From: Symsagittifera roscoffensis
Lineage: Eukaryota > Xenacoelomorpha > Acoela > Convolutidae
Assembly: GCF_963678635.1 (NCBI RefSeq)
Contig: NC_087070.1
Span: 16,063,840-16,127,839, forward strand
Reading direction: 5' to 3'
Length of the DNA stretch: 64,000 bases
Each line of letters begins with the position of its first letter. Within the stretch, counting starts at the first letter, position 1. Below the pieces are notes generated by a model that saw only the letters and a program-made list of their open reading frames with translations, had not been told where the DNA came from and did no database searches. The position numbers and the translations under genes are program-made. This document shows positions 54,401 to 64,000 of this stretch, one piece after another.

Positions 54401-57400
54401 CCGCATAACAGAAGAGACACAAAACTCTTTTAGTCCATAAAATATTTCTGCGTACCATTGATGGCTGATGTGCCAGTGTCCATGTCATATGCGGAGGCGA
54501 AGAGGAGCTCACTTGTGAGACAGAGACACTCTGTGTATCCAAAGGGAGTGCTGTGGTTCCTCAACTTCACCATCTCACCTACACGCAGATTTAACATAAC
54601 AAATAGTACTCAGAGATATTAGACGCTCACTACGATTTATGAGGATACAAGATTAAGGGTATATACGCCCCATATTGTAATATCATCTTCGTTAAAATAT
54701 TTATCTACGAACATTAATATTCGTCACCTGAAATATTTCGACAAGTTTCACGTGAAAATGAATATAAAGCGGTTAGAATTATCGTAGCTATTTCTTTTTT
54801 TTTTCTTAAAGAAAATATGATGCATTGTGACAGGATTATATATAAGCGGAATAGTTACGAAATTCATGAGAGATTCTAAATGCGTCTCGATGTCAATAAA
54901 TTTACACTCAAATTCCATTTCTTGTGTAGAAACCTCTTAAACTTTTCTAACTCATGGGAATATATGGTTGTTAAAATACCGGGGGATCTTTCCTTAATGG
55001 GTACTTTATCTGAATTAAGTTCACTCTGCTCTGAAAACTAGCGGTAGAACTAAATTCGTGCAAACTTTGAAATGACCTTTTCTGAAATGCGCATTGAAGA
55101 AACAGGACGATTAGGCTATCGCGGTTACGAACTAGTTAACTATGATCATACGGTCAATGCTATTTGAATCTGACTGTGAGTTCTAAATTGAACTTATCTG
55201 TAGAATATCAAATACTAGGCTCACCTAAACAGTACGGGGGCGCATCCCCGTAACTAGAGTGCAATGTCTCTCCCCTTTTGAGGTCCCTCGGTTTGGATCC
55301 GGCAGTACATTACCCTTCCGCCCATTCCGACCGCGTTTGTGCCCAGCAATATAAATCCAACGAGGGCCATCCTGATCATCTCGATACTCAAATGTGTACC
55401 CTAAGGAATCTGCCAATATGTATATCGGACTCGAGAAATCCGCGGTCCAATAATGAGAGAATAGGGTCTCACACGCTCCTGCAGTGGTCGCAAAAGGACT
55501 CGTAAAATAGCTCTGGAACCCTATTTTTGGTGTTATGACCTGAATTAATAATCCCCACTCGACTTCCGGAAGTGATTGCTCGGCCCCCCATGAACGCAGG
55601 TAGCCAAAACTTTCGAATGCGATAAGTAGTGAGAAAATGAATCATGTATCATAATTTGAATCAAATTCGGCGGTTGAACCGAAAGTTACTAGCTTCTTTG
55701 ATAAACAACCCTTCGACCGGAGATAGACGAGTTACGCAAAAAAACGATCGAGAGCATATTGAGTTTATGGCAGCAAACGACTCTAGATATCAAAACCGAA
55801 AAAAGACAGCTTGTGCATAAAATGCCTTCGGCGATTCTTTCCGTTGATTAGAGCTCTAGCCCGGGAAAAACGATAATTGACCTTAAAAATGGGATAATTT
55901 GTGAAGTACTCATGAGATATGGCTGAAACTTGCTAGATAGGACCCCCATTGGACTCTGACCCCGAAGATAGAAGATTGACCCCCTAGTGACCCCGGACTG
56001 ACCTTTAAATGGAGGCCCTAATATGCATAGAAAACCCTTGGATTAACACAGTTCTACTCCTTGGAAATGGAAATTGATTACAATACTTACAATTGGGAGG
56101 AAACTATCCAGTGGGAAAGAAACCAGAAGACAACAGGATATAGCTTTTGCGTTGAACGTTGAAGTAGTGGATTCAAAAAGAGTGGAACTAGGCTAAAATT
56201 GGATTGAGCTTAGCTATCACTGTTGGATTATTAATAACAACTTAATCATACTAAAGAAAAACAAAAAGATAAGAAATGAGACTGGTAACACAGTTTGATC
56301 TCAACAACTATCTAAGATAATAAAGCCCACAGTCACGCCATGAAATTTTGGAACATACCACCGAGAATGGTGAGAACTTATGAGCAGAGAACGGGGATTA
56401 GATCTAACAATAACTAATCCAAACAGAGGATGTAGAAGCGCATATGAAAGATTCAATCGTGATCAGAAAAAAAGCAAGAACATAAAAACTGGTTTCCACT
56501 AAATACAATGATGATTACTTTGCCATCAAAACCAACCCTTTAAGGATTTTAGATAGTACAGTCTCAATTGTTTAGCTAGAAAACGATATTCGGGTGTTCG
56601 TCACTGCAAGAGATGAAATCCTTGAATCATAAATTATCATGGCACAAAAGTTAACTTCTCACCTTTTTTCCAGTCGATGATCTTTATGTTGGGTCCATCA
56701 TCTCCCACAAAAATTAGAGATTCCTCATGGTCTACAGTCAAGGCCAGTATGGGTCCAAGAAACACCTGGGGTACACGTATCATAGATGGATCATTAAAAT
56801 ACATTTATTATGCCCCTGCTGTTAAGCAGGGCCACGACAGCGGTTCTCTGTAAAGAGGTGAACAATTCTTATTTTGGCACTTTCGGATCTCTCTAAGTAT
56901 CCCCCTGATGGTATTTAGTGAATGATAAACATCCCAGTAAACAAGCTTAATCAAGGTTTTAGCATACACGGATTTTATACCTAGTAACGAATATCTTCCT
57001 TTAGCAATAAGGGGGATAGTTAAAGAGATCCGCAGTTTCCCTCAAGGTTAAATGGTCTTAAATCTAATAATAAGTTCGCAACCAGACAAAAGTATCCAGT
57101 GATGCCTTAGAATGATCTTTCCAGCAAATCCTAGCCAAAAAAGTGACCTTAAAGTAATGCTCAGAATACGCAAATGAAAAACTGTTTGATAAAAGTCTTA
57201 GTTATACATAAGTCTTATGTTCCTCCATGCATCACTTCATGAACAGTTTTAGTTACACCGACCCATCTATCATACTTGAACCAACCTTCAGTTCACTCGA
57301 AACTGTCTCTCCGGAAGAAGGTTGCTTCAAACAGTCGGAGACGAAAATAGGGTTCAGACAAAATTGCCTGTCTCCTCCCTCGCTTGACGAGATGGTCCAC

Positions 57401-57768
57401 ACTTTCACTAAACAGTCTTTCGATCCGGTGACAACAATTTCATCTGAGGCCTAAAATACACTAAATGGATTAATTTTGCTGCTTATTGTCCTTTTTACTA
57501 ATTATCTTATCATGGGTACAGCGCTAGAAAATTTGTCAGTTTTCAGTATTTTATTAATATATTTTTTTTTAAAAATCAAACACATTGGAAGATAGTTTTA
57601 CTGATACTAGAAAATAATGTATCTACCTACAGTCAACACGCACAAACCATCAGTTAAAGATAAATTATTCTGAACATACCCAAATGTGGTCAATTGAATC
57701 GTCGTGACACTTTTTACTCAGTAATTCCTGTCCGTCATTTGGATCCCAAATCTGAAGTTTGCCAGACT
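51497..57768 (-). CDS. WD-repeat protein, five 3' exons (start not found)
   Basis: Exons 57768-57680, 57450-57286, 56765-56663, 54578-54456 and 51936-51497 join in matching phases with GT-AG introns and end at a TGA at 51497. Together they give about 305 residues. WD-type blades are visible: GKLQIWDPNDGQ then HDDSIDHIW; ASDEIVVTGSKDCLVKVWTI; ILALTVDHEESLIFVGDDG with IKIIDW; TECLCLTSELLFASAYD with INVFR spanning the last splice. WD proteins form a beta-propeller scaffold; the specific family is not recognised. The terminal exon codes for 145 mostly non-repeat residues, charged and ending SDWCNLL. The first exon starts with two bases of a split codon, so further 5' exons exist to the right. Confidence 0.8.
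52345..52415 (+). repeat. tRNA-derived sequence in WD-gene intron
   Basis: A-box-like tagccgagcg and a B box gggttcaaatcc at tRNA spacing, but the anticodon and acceptor stems do not pair well. Probably a SINE head or tRNA pseudogene. Confidence 0.5.
52841..52909 (+). repeat. tRNA-derived sequence in WD-gene intron
   Basis: tgaaatggtaaagcatttg followed at tRNA spacing by ggtcatttcgagtccc. Stems incomplete; a decayed tRNA-like repeat. Confidence 0.4.
52910..54455. other. WD-gene intron sequence
   Basis: AT-rich, no gene. Repeated blocks such as cgtcatacct(c/g)gaaaac and gatttgagcagtcata recur near 53,354, 53,690 and 53,810, indicating degenerate tandem repeats of about 150-350 bp. Confidence 0.45.
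55225..55641 (-). other. GC-richer open stretch in WD-gene intron
   Basis: One minus-strand frame is open for about 139 codons to a TAG at 55225-55227 (containing FSHYWTADFSSP and DGPRWIYIAGHKRG). Other frames are partly open too, including one with a hydrophobic run (ALVGFILLGTNAVGMGG). No family recognised and no splice pair fits the WD-gene phases. It may be an exon of a nested gene, an old insertion, or chance in a stop-poor region. Confidence 0.3.
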
Positions 57769-58760
57769 CTGAAAAAAAAACTACATTCACATCACACAAA
57801 CAGCCTACACATAATTTTCACTTTTCGAATTTGGAAAAAATATAAATCACGTTGAAGCTTTCGATTCACAAGTTTTCGTACCACTATAACTCAAATACAG
57901 AAAAATGTGTCAATGGGCAATTTTCTACTCTGCTGAGAGTTCCAAATTTTGAAACTAAAGGTTATTCACCTTTCGCGCCATATGAATTTCTGATATTTGT
58001 TATCGGAAATTAATTTCATTTAAGCAAATGAATTTGAATAGATCTTAAACAAAGGCGAAGCGCTTATAGTCACTTGCTGTACAACGCAAGTAGAGCATTG
58101 CAAGCTAGCGAATAGAAAATAAGACTGAAAAGAGAAAAAAAAATTCGGGAAAATTTTTTCCAAAAAAATAGTTAAGAAACACAACAAACAGCATAAAATA
58201 ATTATTCTTTTATTTTTTATCGAGCGGCCACTAAGCCGACAAGGCTTTCATTGAGCCATTCTAAGCCACCCATTGAGCCGAAAAAAAAAATACCAAAAAA
58301 CTGTTGACATTAAAATTTTTTGAGTAATTAAGTTATAAAAATTTGTTATGATTTTGATAATCAATCATTTTGTCCTTGGGCGACACAAATCAAGACAAGT
58401 AAGCCGATACCACATTATCCAAAAACATTTAGACCGAATGAAGCTTTTAGGCTAAGCAAAAGAAAACATACAAAGTCGAGGCTATTGGTTTTACACAGAG
58501 GCGAAATTGCACTAGGCATACACAAGCAAAACTATGACCGATAACGCTAGTGGGAAAAACTGAATGAGTAAAACTTTGAGTCTACAAAATTTTTTCAGAG
58601 ACACGCCAATTATGAGTCTACATAATTGCTAAGTGACGCAAGCCAATTATGACGCATTAGAAGTACCAGTCAATTTGAAAAGATATTTACCAACTAACAT
58701 TCCGCAATCTATAGAGCGGACGCATTCCAATTAGCATACGAAAAAATTCATTTAAAACAT
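57769..58760. other. No gene seen
   Basis: AT-rich. It presumably lies in an intron upstream of the first visible WD exon. No exon recognised. Confidence 0.45.
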
Positions 58761-58832
58761 CCGACCCTGCCCAGGTTCGAACCCTCTTATTTTGCTGCTG
58801 GTCTCCTTCCCTACCTCTACGCTACAGAACCT
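58761..58832 (-). repeat. tRNA-like sequence
   Basis: On the minus strand: tagcgtagaggtaggg (A-box-like) and gggttcgaacc (perfect B box) at tRNA spacing. T and acceptor stems do not pair well, so a tRNA-derived SINE or pseudogene is more likely than a working tRNA. Confidence 0.5.
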
Positions 58833-59007
58833 TGAAGTTAAAAGGCTATTTGTAATATAGTCTGTCTTAATATCCTTTCCTTAGCATTGGCTGCACTTAA
58901 TAGCTGGATCAAAATGAACATATTTTGTCGCAACAATTGCATCGCAACAATATTTGCGAATTAGGTTGAAAAATTATTATAATTTCATACATGATGAAAC
59001 AAAAACA

Positions 59008-59058
59008 AGGTCCGGCCAGGACTCGAACCTTAGGGTACAGACACAACCACGTCATCTC
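59008..59058 (-). repeat. Partial tRNA-like sequence
   Basis: Minus strand aaggttcgagtcctggccggacc is a B box with a T-arm-like flank. The A-box half is poor. Confidence 0.35.
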
Positions 59059-59154
59059 AAAATTAAATTTCAGCCTAAAATATTCCCACTCCCACAGTCA
59101 ATGTTAAATAGATTCATATATTTTGCACCCACTCACCCATTATTTTGATCAATT

Positions 59155-60149
59155 ACTAGACTTAATTGGCTGCATTTACTAGGCGCTCTAATTATTCAAA
59201 ATTAGCTAAAATAGTCCTGATAAAGTAACCTTAACTTCATGAAAAAAAAATCACAGGTGAAATACATTTTTAATTTGAGCAAGGCATCGATATCTTCGAA
59301 ATGTGGACAAACTTAAAACTTTTTCTCAAATAAAAACAAAAACTAAATGAGCTAAGTAGGTTGCTTCACTTCGCTCAATTATACTTAAATATCACGCTGC
59401 TGTAAAATCGTTTGTTTTCTTACCCTTAACACTTTTTTTTATGATTCAAAATTTTTTCATTTAGGATACAGTTCAGGATTGGATATAGGATTTTTGCTGA
59501 GGGTTTCAATTCTTAAAAATTTGAAAGCACCATTGAAAGTTTGAAGGCCGATCACACTGGTTTTGAGGGGCTCCTAAAACATCAAAAAGACCGCATTCCG
59601 TTGCAGATGAATTTTTTAAAAACAATAAATAGGCCATAACTATTCCACTTTCACTTTTGGACATTTCAACCAACAAAATTTCGATGCCACCCGGCAATAA
59701 TTAGATGATTTTAAATAGTACCTAAGTAGGCTATACTTTTTGGACACGTCAGCAAACTTAGCCTCATTGATTGCATTGCATTCAAAAGGACGAAAAATTG
59801 GTCCATATTCAAAAATTTTGGATTGTTTGAATATGGCCAAAACACATGAAGTCAGCAACTAATTCGGTAAAACTTATGAAAGCAAGGCAAATGAACGAAT
59901 CTTATTGCCTAGTCTTAGAATAACAGAAAAGTTATGTAAAGAGATTTCTCCTTCAGAAAAACCTTAGAGTCGGTCCATGAAAAATAGATGTCGCGACAAA
60001 GGAAAAGGGTACAAGTATGATAGTTGGGTCCCTTAAATTTAGATGGGTCCATGAAGAAAAAATTTCTTGCCTTAAATACTTCAAAAAATGGTTGCTGAAC
60101 CCATCTTTCATGCTTGCTTTTATCTGGGACCAGTAGCTTACCGAGGCGT
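59155..60149. other. Diverged repeats, no gene
   Basis: 59,155-59,330 resembles 34,700-34,950 (ctaacttcatgaaaa, aattatt/ccaaaatagtcc), part of the hairpin-repeat family. 59,478-59,625 resembles a decayed left half of the MITE family (gaccgcattccgttgcagatgaat). Confidence 0.5.
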
Positions 60150-60520
60150 GGGGAGGGAGGGGCGCCCATTCCCACCCCTCAATACTGGTTGCCGAATTTT
60201 TCCAAAGGGTCCCCTTTGTTATAATTTCACGAGATCCATTTTTGGCTGACCAACATCAAAAATTTTCTAAAGGCACCTTTGGCGCCAATATAACTACATT
60301 TGAGGGGGAGCGCGCGCCGAAAAAAACGCTAAGTTTCGGGCAAATATTTTTTAAAAGAGCTCAAAACGTCATTTTTTACTAGCCTTTTTTAAAAAATTTA
60401 TAGTGTTCATAGTATTTTCTGAGAGCTCGGAAAATCAATTAGTCGACCTTAAAAAAGGTCGACAAAAATTTCGAAAAACAGATCCCCCACCCCCTGCGCA
60501 AAAATTCTGCGCAAGCAACT
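60150..60520 (-). repeat. hAT-like MITE, reversed
   Basis: Read on the minus strand it gives the family order, including the gcgcgctcccc segment (plus strand gggggagcgcgcgccg near 60,305) and a gagctcgg/ctgaga segment near 60,420. Ends are degraded. Confidence 0.65.
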
Positions 60521-61605
60521 GTCGGGGACACAACTATCACACTTGCATCAGGAAATTTTCCCCGACCAAAGAATAGTTAACCGCGACCAGCACAACCACT
60601 GCACTTTTTTTCCAAAATACTTAAAATATTGTATAACTTAGGCAATTTAATCTTTGCTGGACGTTTTTGCTTACACGGTTAAGTAATAAGTGTTTTTCAA
60701 TATAACAATTTAATTTGCGTTCAGGCCCTACCGAGGTTTGATCTTCGAACCTCTGCATATAATCTCTCCATCATTGTCCTATGGTCAAAATTTTGGCAAA
60801 TAGACGTGACTGATTTATTCATTTGGTACAAACGACCGTTGGTACAAATGAGATTTCACCGATAGCCTTACCTTGTATATCATGCCATTATGATGCGCAT
60901 TAAGTCTTAAATTGTTTTTCTTTTATCACTCAAACACCTTCAAAGCCAGACCCAAACAAAGTCTTCACCATATTGAAGCTATCAACTTCATTAAATGAAG
61001 TTACTATTGCAATTAGAATGAAGAGTCAGTCTGGTAGTCTGGGTGTTCGACCAATCCCCCGACCCGGTCCCCCATAGCTCGCTCAAGACGAGATTGCAGG
61101 ATCGCTTAAGTGACCAGGCCGGGTTTTCGGACGAACGGGGTTTTTGATGAGTGCACGAATTAAGAGCTATAGTGACCATTCACTATGGACGGGACCCTTC
61201 AAAAGGGTTCCCCGAGGTTCTCAAAAGAACTCCGAATGTCGGGATCCCGCCCGAACCGAGGTTATCTCAAAGAGAAAATCAGTTCAGAAATCGAAGTAAG
61301 CGGGGTTTTGTTCGTGGGACAAGCGTCGCTCTCTCGAAGCAACGAAAGTCGCACGATTGATGGCGCTGCTGCCATCCCATCCCGTTGATGACCCAGAGGA
61401 GGTTTGGGTCGTAGTGTGGGATAAGTAGCGCTTATTATTCTGCAGTTGATTTCTCCAATAAAGAATTCATCGAAAAACCACGACATGATCGAAAAACCAC
61501 AATCAGAGCTCAACTGAACAGAGCAAAACAAACGTGCACCAATGAATGTTTGTTAGAAGCTAGTGGCTGAGTATAAAACGTGCCACTGCATAAACAAAAT
61601 ACAAT
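60521..61605. other. GC-richer island, unassigned
   Basis: 61,000-61,440 is clearly GC-richer than its surroundings and contains several short open frames on both strands, none recognised. gaaaaaccac occurs twice near 61,470-61,500. It could be a retroelement LTR or leader or an unrecognised gene. Confidence 0.3.
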
Positions 61606-62090
61606 ACACGCCTTCATATAACGTTGAGTCATACTGTAGATGAAAATTAAATGTGGTGCCACTGTAACAACAACAAATACTGAAGACATAACGTCATGAA
61701 TATAAAATGCTGATAAAACTTATACGGTACGGTAGCAAACAAATACAGAAATTATATATACGGTAGCAAACAAATACACGCCTTCATATAACGTTGAGTC
61801 ATACTGTAGAAAATTAAATGTGGTGCCACTGTAACAACAACATATACTGAAGACATAACGTCATGAATATAAAATGCTGATAAAACTTATACGGTACGGT
61901 AGCAAACAAATACAGAAATTATATATACGGTAGCAAACAAATACACGCCTTCATATAACGTTGAGTCATACTGTAGAAAATTAAATGTGGTGCCACTGTA
62001 ACAACAACAACAAATACTGAAGACATAACGTCATGAATATAAAATGCTGATAAAACTTATACGGTAGCAAACAAATACAGAAATTATTTG
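61606..62090 (+). repeat. Three tandem copies of a repeat of about 168 bp
   Basis: Copies start at acacgccttcatataacg at 61606, 61776 and 61943 (periods 170 and 167). They are almost identical; differences are a 3-bp deletion near the start, one or two extra CAA units, and a shortened end in the third copy. Confidence 0.95.
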
Positions 62091-62147
62091 GTAAATGTGA
62101 AATGTGGGCGGATAATCAGCAAACCGCGCCATATCTTGAAGCCAAAA

Positions 62148-62233
62148 TTGCATCAGTATTACGTAACAACTGCATGACAACCAGGGGAGAATTTTGCATC
62201 AGTATTACGTAACAACTGCATGACAACCAGGGG
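62148..62233 (+). repeat. Tandem copies of a 40-bp sequence
   Basis: ttgcatcagtattacgtaac... ending accagggg occurs at 62148-62187 and 62194-62233 without mismatch; period 46 bp. Confidence 0.95.
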
Positions 62234-64000
62234 CCTTCAGGTCAAATTCCTGCCCCCAAATTTTACTTCAAACGCCATACAAGACTGTGTAAAAACATTC
62301 AAGATACGCCCAGTCTTGGCAGCTTTAAGGCGACTAATAGAAAATTTGATTCGCGCTAATAGAAAACTAGAATTAACACAAATAAACAAATGTAACATTC
62401 GCCCGGAAGATACATATCGACGGAAAATAAAACTAAGTCCTAAGACGACTGGCTAACGTCTAAACAGAGCTTTACATGCTTTTAACCGTCTCTACCAAGC
62501 CAGTACTTTCGGTGGTCTTTCTAACATCGGGTCGACAAAAAAACGTTACTGCTTTCGGCTTCGGTCAAAACACTCAAATTAACTTAATTACATGCAGAAA
62601 TAGTGAGCTCATGGCTGGGTCTCAGTATCCCCAGACCACGAGGTCACTCCTAAAAACAGGGCTATTACTACTTATTAAATTATTATTGTTTTTGTTCAGT
62701 AGATAAAAATCATCATCTCTATCGAAGATGGATCAACCCTTTCCCCCAACTCCTAGCTTCTCATCCTAACAAAATGAATTCAGATGTTAATTAAATTCAA
62801 ATCAGGACATGACAGGGAAGCTAAAAGTTCATACAAGATAATAAAAGTTTCAGTCCCGAAACCCCTCCGGATTCTCGAATCCACTGAATCAAGCACGTTA
62901 AGCTTGATTTCTCTGTAACCCGGAAGGCTGGTTTCCACCCCTCACTGTTGTTAGCAACTGCCTTGCAACTATTGTAGCGACACAATAGTTGCAACTCGGA
63001 ACGGTCTCTGCTATTCCTGCAATCTGTTGTTGTTTCTCAATCACAATTTCCGTTGTTATCGCTATCGCAACTAATGTTGTGTTTTTCTTCGACTTTCTTG
63101 CCAAAATGGCCGTTTCTGACGTTTCTCAGAATTGTTACGTCATCACTTCGAAAATTTAAAATTTCAAAATACCAGAATATCTTGACCTTCACCGTTCTAC
63201 TAATCGTCCCAATAACGTCGTTAATCCTTCAAAATCACTAACTCGGAAAGTTCGCTGCTAAAAACTACGAATCTGCTGAATGTGCATTTTGATCCATTCT
63301 GGTCGAATGTCACATACTCCCCGGACAGTCCGGTCAATGTCCTCATTGAATCTCGCAATGTTCGTAAAATGGATACAGTGTCATCGAACAGAATTTACAA
63401 AATGCACGAAATTACTTTTATCCGAGTCACATCGACTCACTGCAGAATATAAATGGCATCATATTACATCACTATAGCCTTCAAATTCTTTCATTAATCT
63501 GCAAATTGAGGATTTGACCTAAGATAAAAACATCTTTTCTGACTTCCAATGTCAATGTCCTGATTAAAACTTTTCCTAGATTTAAAAGATGTTGGTTTGC
63601 AGGACAGTCCTGCCAACCAACAAGCTAAAATTATCCTACTATGCTCCTTCCCTTCGGAAATCTTGCTTGTTATTGTCCTGAATATTAAAACCAAGAAACT
63701 CTGTGGTTAGAAAGAACAATGCAACAATCTCCCTCTTCAAGAGATTACCCAAGTCTTTCATGTCACCACAAAGTGATCAGTCGTCCTAAGTGATTAAAAA
63801 CAATCATGCAGGCTGGAATATTTAAATATACTTTTCCCTCAAGCTTTTCTAAATAAATAATAAGTGTCTCTAAAGCCACTTCGCTAAAAATCAGAATGCA
63901 AATTTATAAATGCAACAAATTCTTTAATGTTCAAAACTCAACTAAATGTTTCAGTTTTCAATTACAACTTGGTTGCTTGGTTTCTCACTTGAGTTTTTCA
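62234..64000. other. No gene recognised
   Basis: Open frames of 78 and 76 codons (62,220-62,706) follow the repeats on the plus strand; the second ends in a hydrophobic run (GLLLLIKLLLFLF). Neither is recognised. A perfect 11-bp stem, gcaactattgt/acaatagttgc, lies at 62965-62992. Confidence 0.4.

Noticed and set aside
60855-60890. Possible tiny WD-type exon (AHHNGMIYK before a gtaagg donor, minus strand)
   Set aside because: The acceptor is poor and the donor phase does not match the first confirmed WD exon, so an unseen exon would be needed between them.
1-64000. CRISPR arrays, bacterial operons, rRNA genes
   Set aside because: None is present; the sequence has eukaryotic intron structure and the repeats do not have CRISPR spacing.

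Overview
The window is AT-rich DNA from an animal, most likely an invertebrate. It carries genes split by GT-AG introns, a C-type lectin and a WD-repeat protein, plus remnants of several metazoan transposon classes. Nothing bacterial is visible, and the sequence alone does not name the species. Most of the 64 kb is mobile or repetitive.

Region 1 (1 to about 14.3 kb, minus strand): a large Ty3/gypsy-type, retrovirus-like element, cut by the left edge of the window. In its own 5'->3' order it holds a leader of about 1.25 kb with short direct repeats, a basic 155-residue ORF, an unbroken 2740-codon gag-pol frame, a 0.6 kb spacer, a packed set of small ORFs (a basic ORF without ATG, then two hydrophobic membrane ORFs), a 378-codon Q/P/S/T-rich ORF with no ATG, and an envelope-like glycoprotein ORF that runs off the window. 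The coding strand is A-rich and G-poor throughout. No frame breaks were found in any of these ORFs, so the copy is recent or still functional. This is the most unusual content here.

Region 2 (14.3-24.5 kb): decayed transposons. These are a non-LTR reverse transcriptase fragment, a hAT transposase pseudogene whose decayed ends resemble the termini of a MITE family scattered across the window, a FLYWCH/MULE transposase pseudogene between inverted arrays of a short repeat, and long fold-back elements.

Region 3 (24.5-33.0 kb, minus strand): a complete seven-exon gene for a secreted C-type lectin-like protein of 279 residues. All phases agree across the introns. Its introns carry MITEs and a nearly perfect 203-bp palindrome.

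Region 4 (33-51.4 kb): MITEs, a tandem and dispersed repeat with a conserved hairpin, a dead BEL/Pao retrotransposon (36.2-41.7 kb, minus strand) and a 1.05 kb tandem duplication.

Region 5 (51.5-57.8 kb, minus strand): five phase-consistent 3' exons of a WD-repeat gene. The start lies upstream of 57.8 kb and was not found. Its introns carry tRNA-derived sequences and a GC-richer open stretch.

Region 6 (57.8-64 kb): tRNA-like sequences, a reversed MITE, a GC-richer unassigned island, a three-copy tandem repeat of about 168 bp and unassigned sequence.
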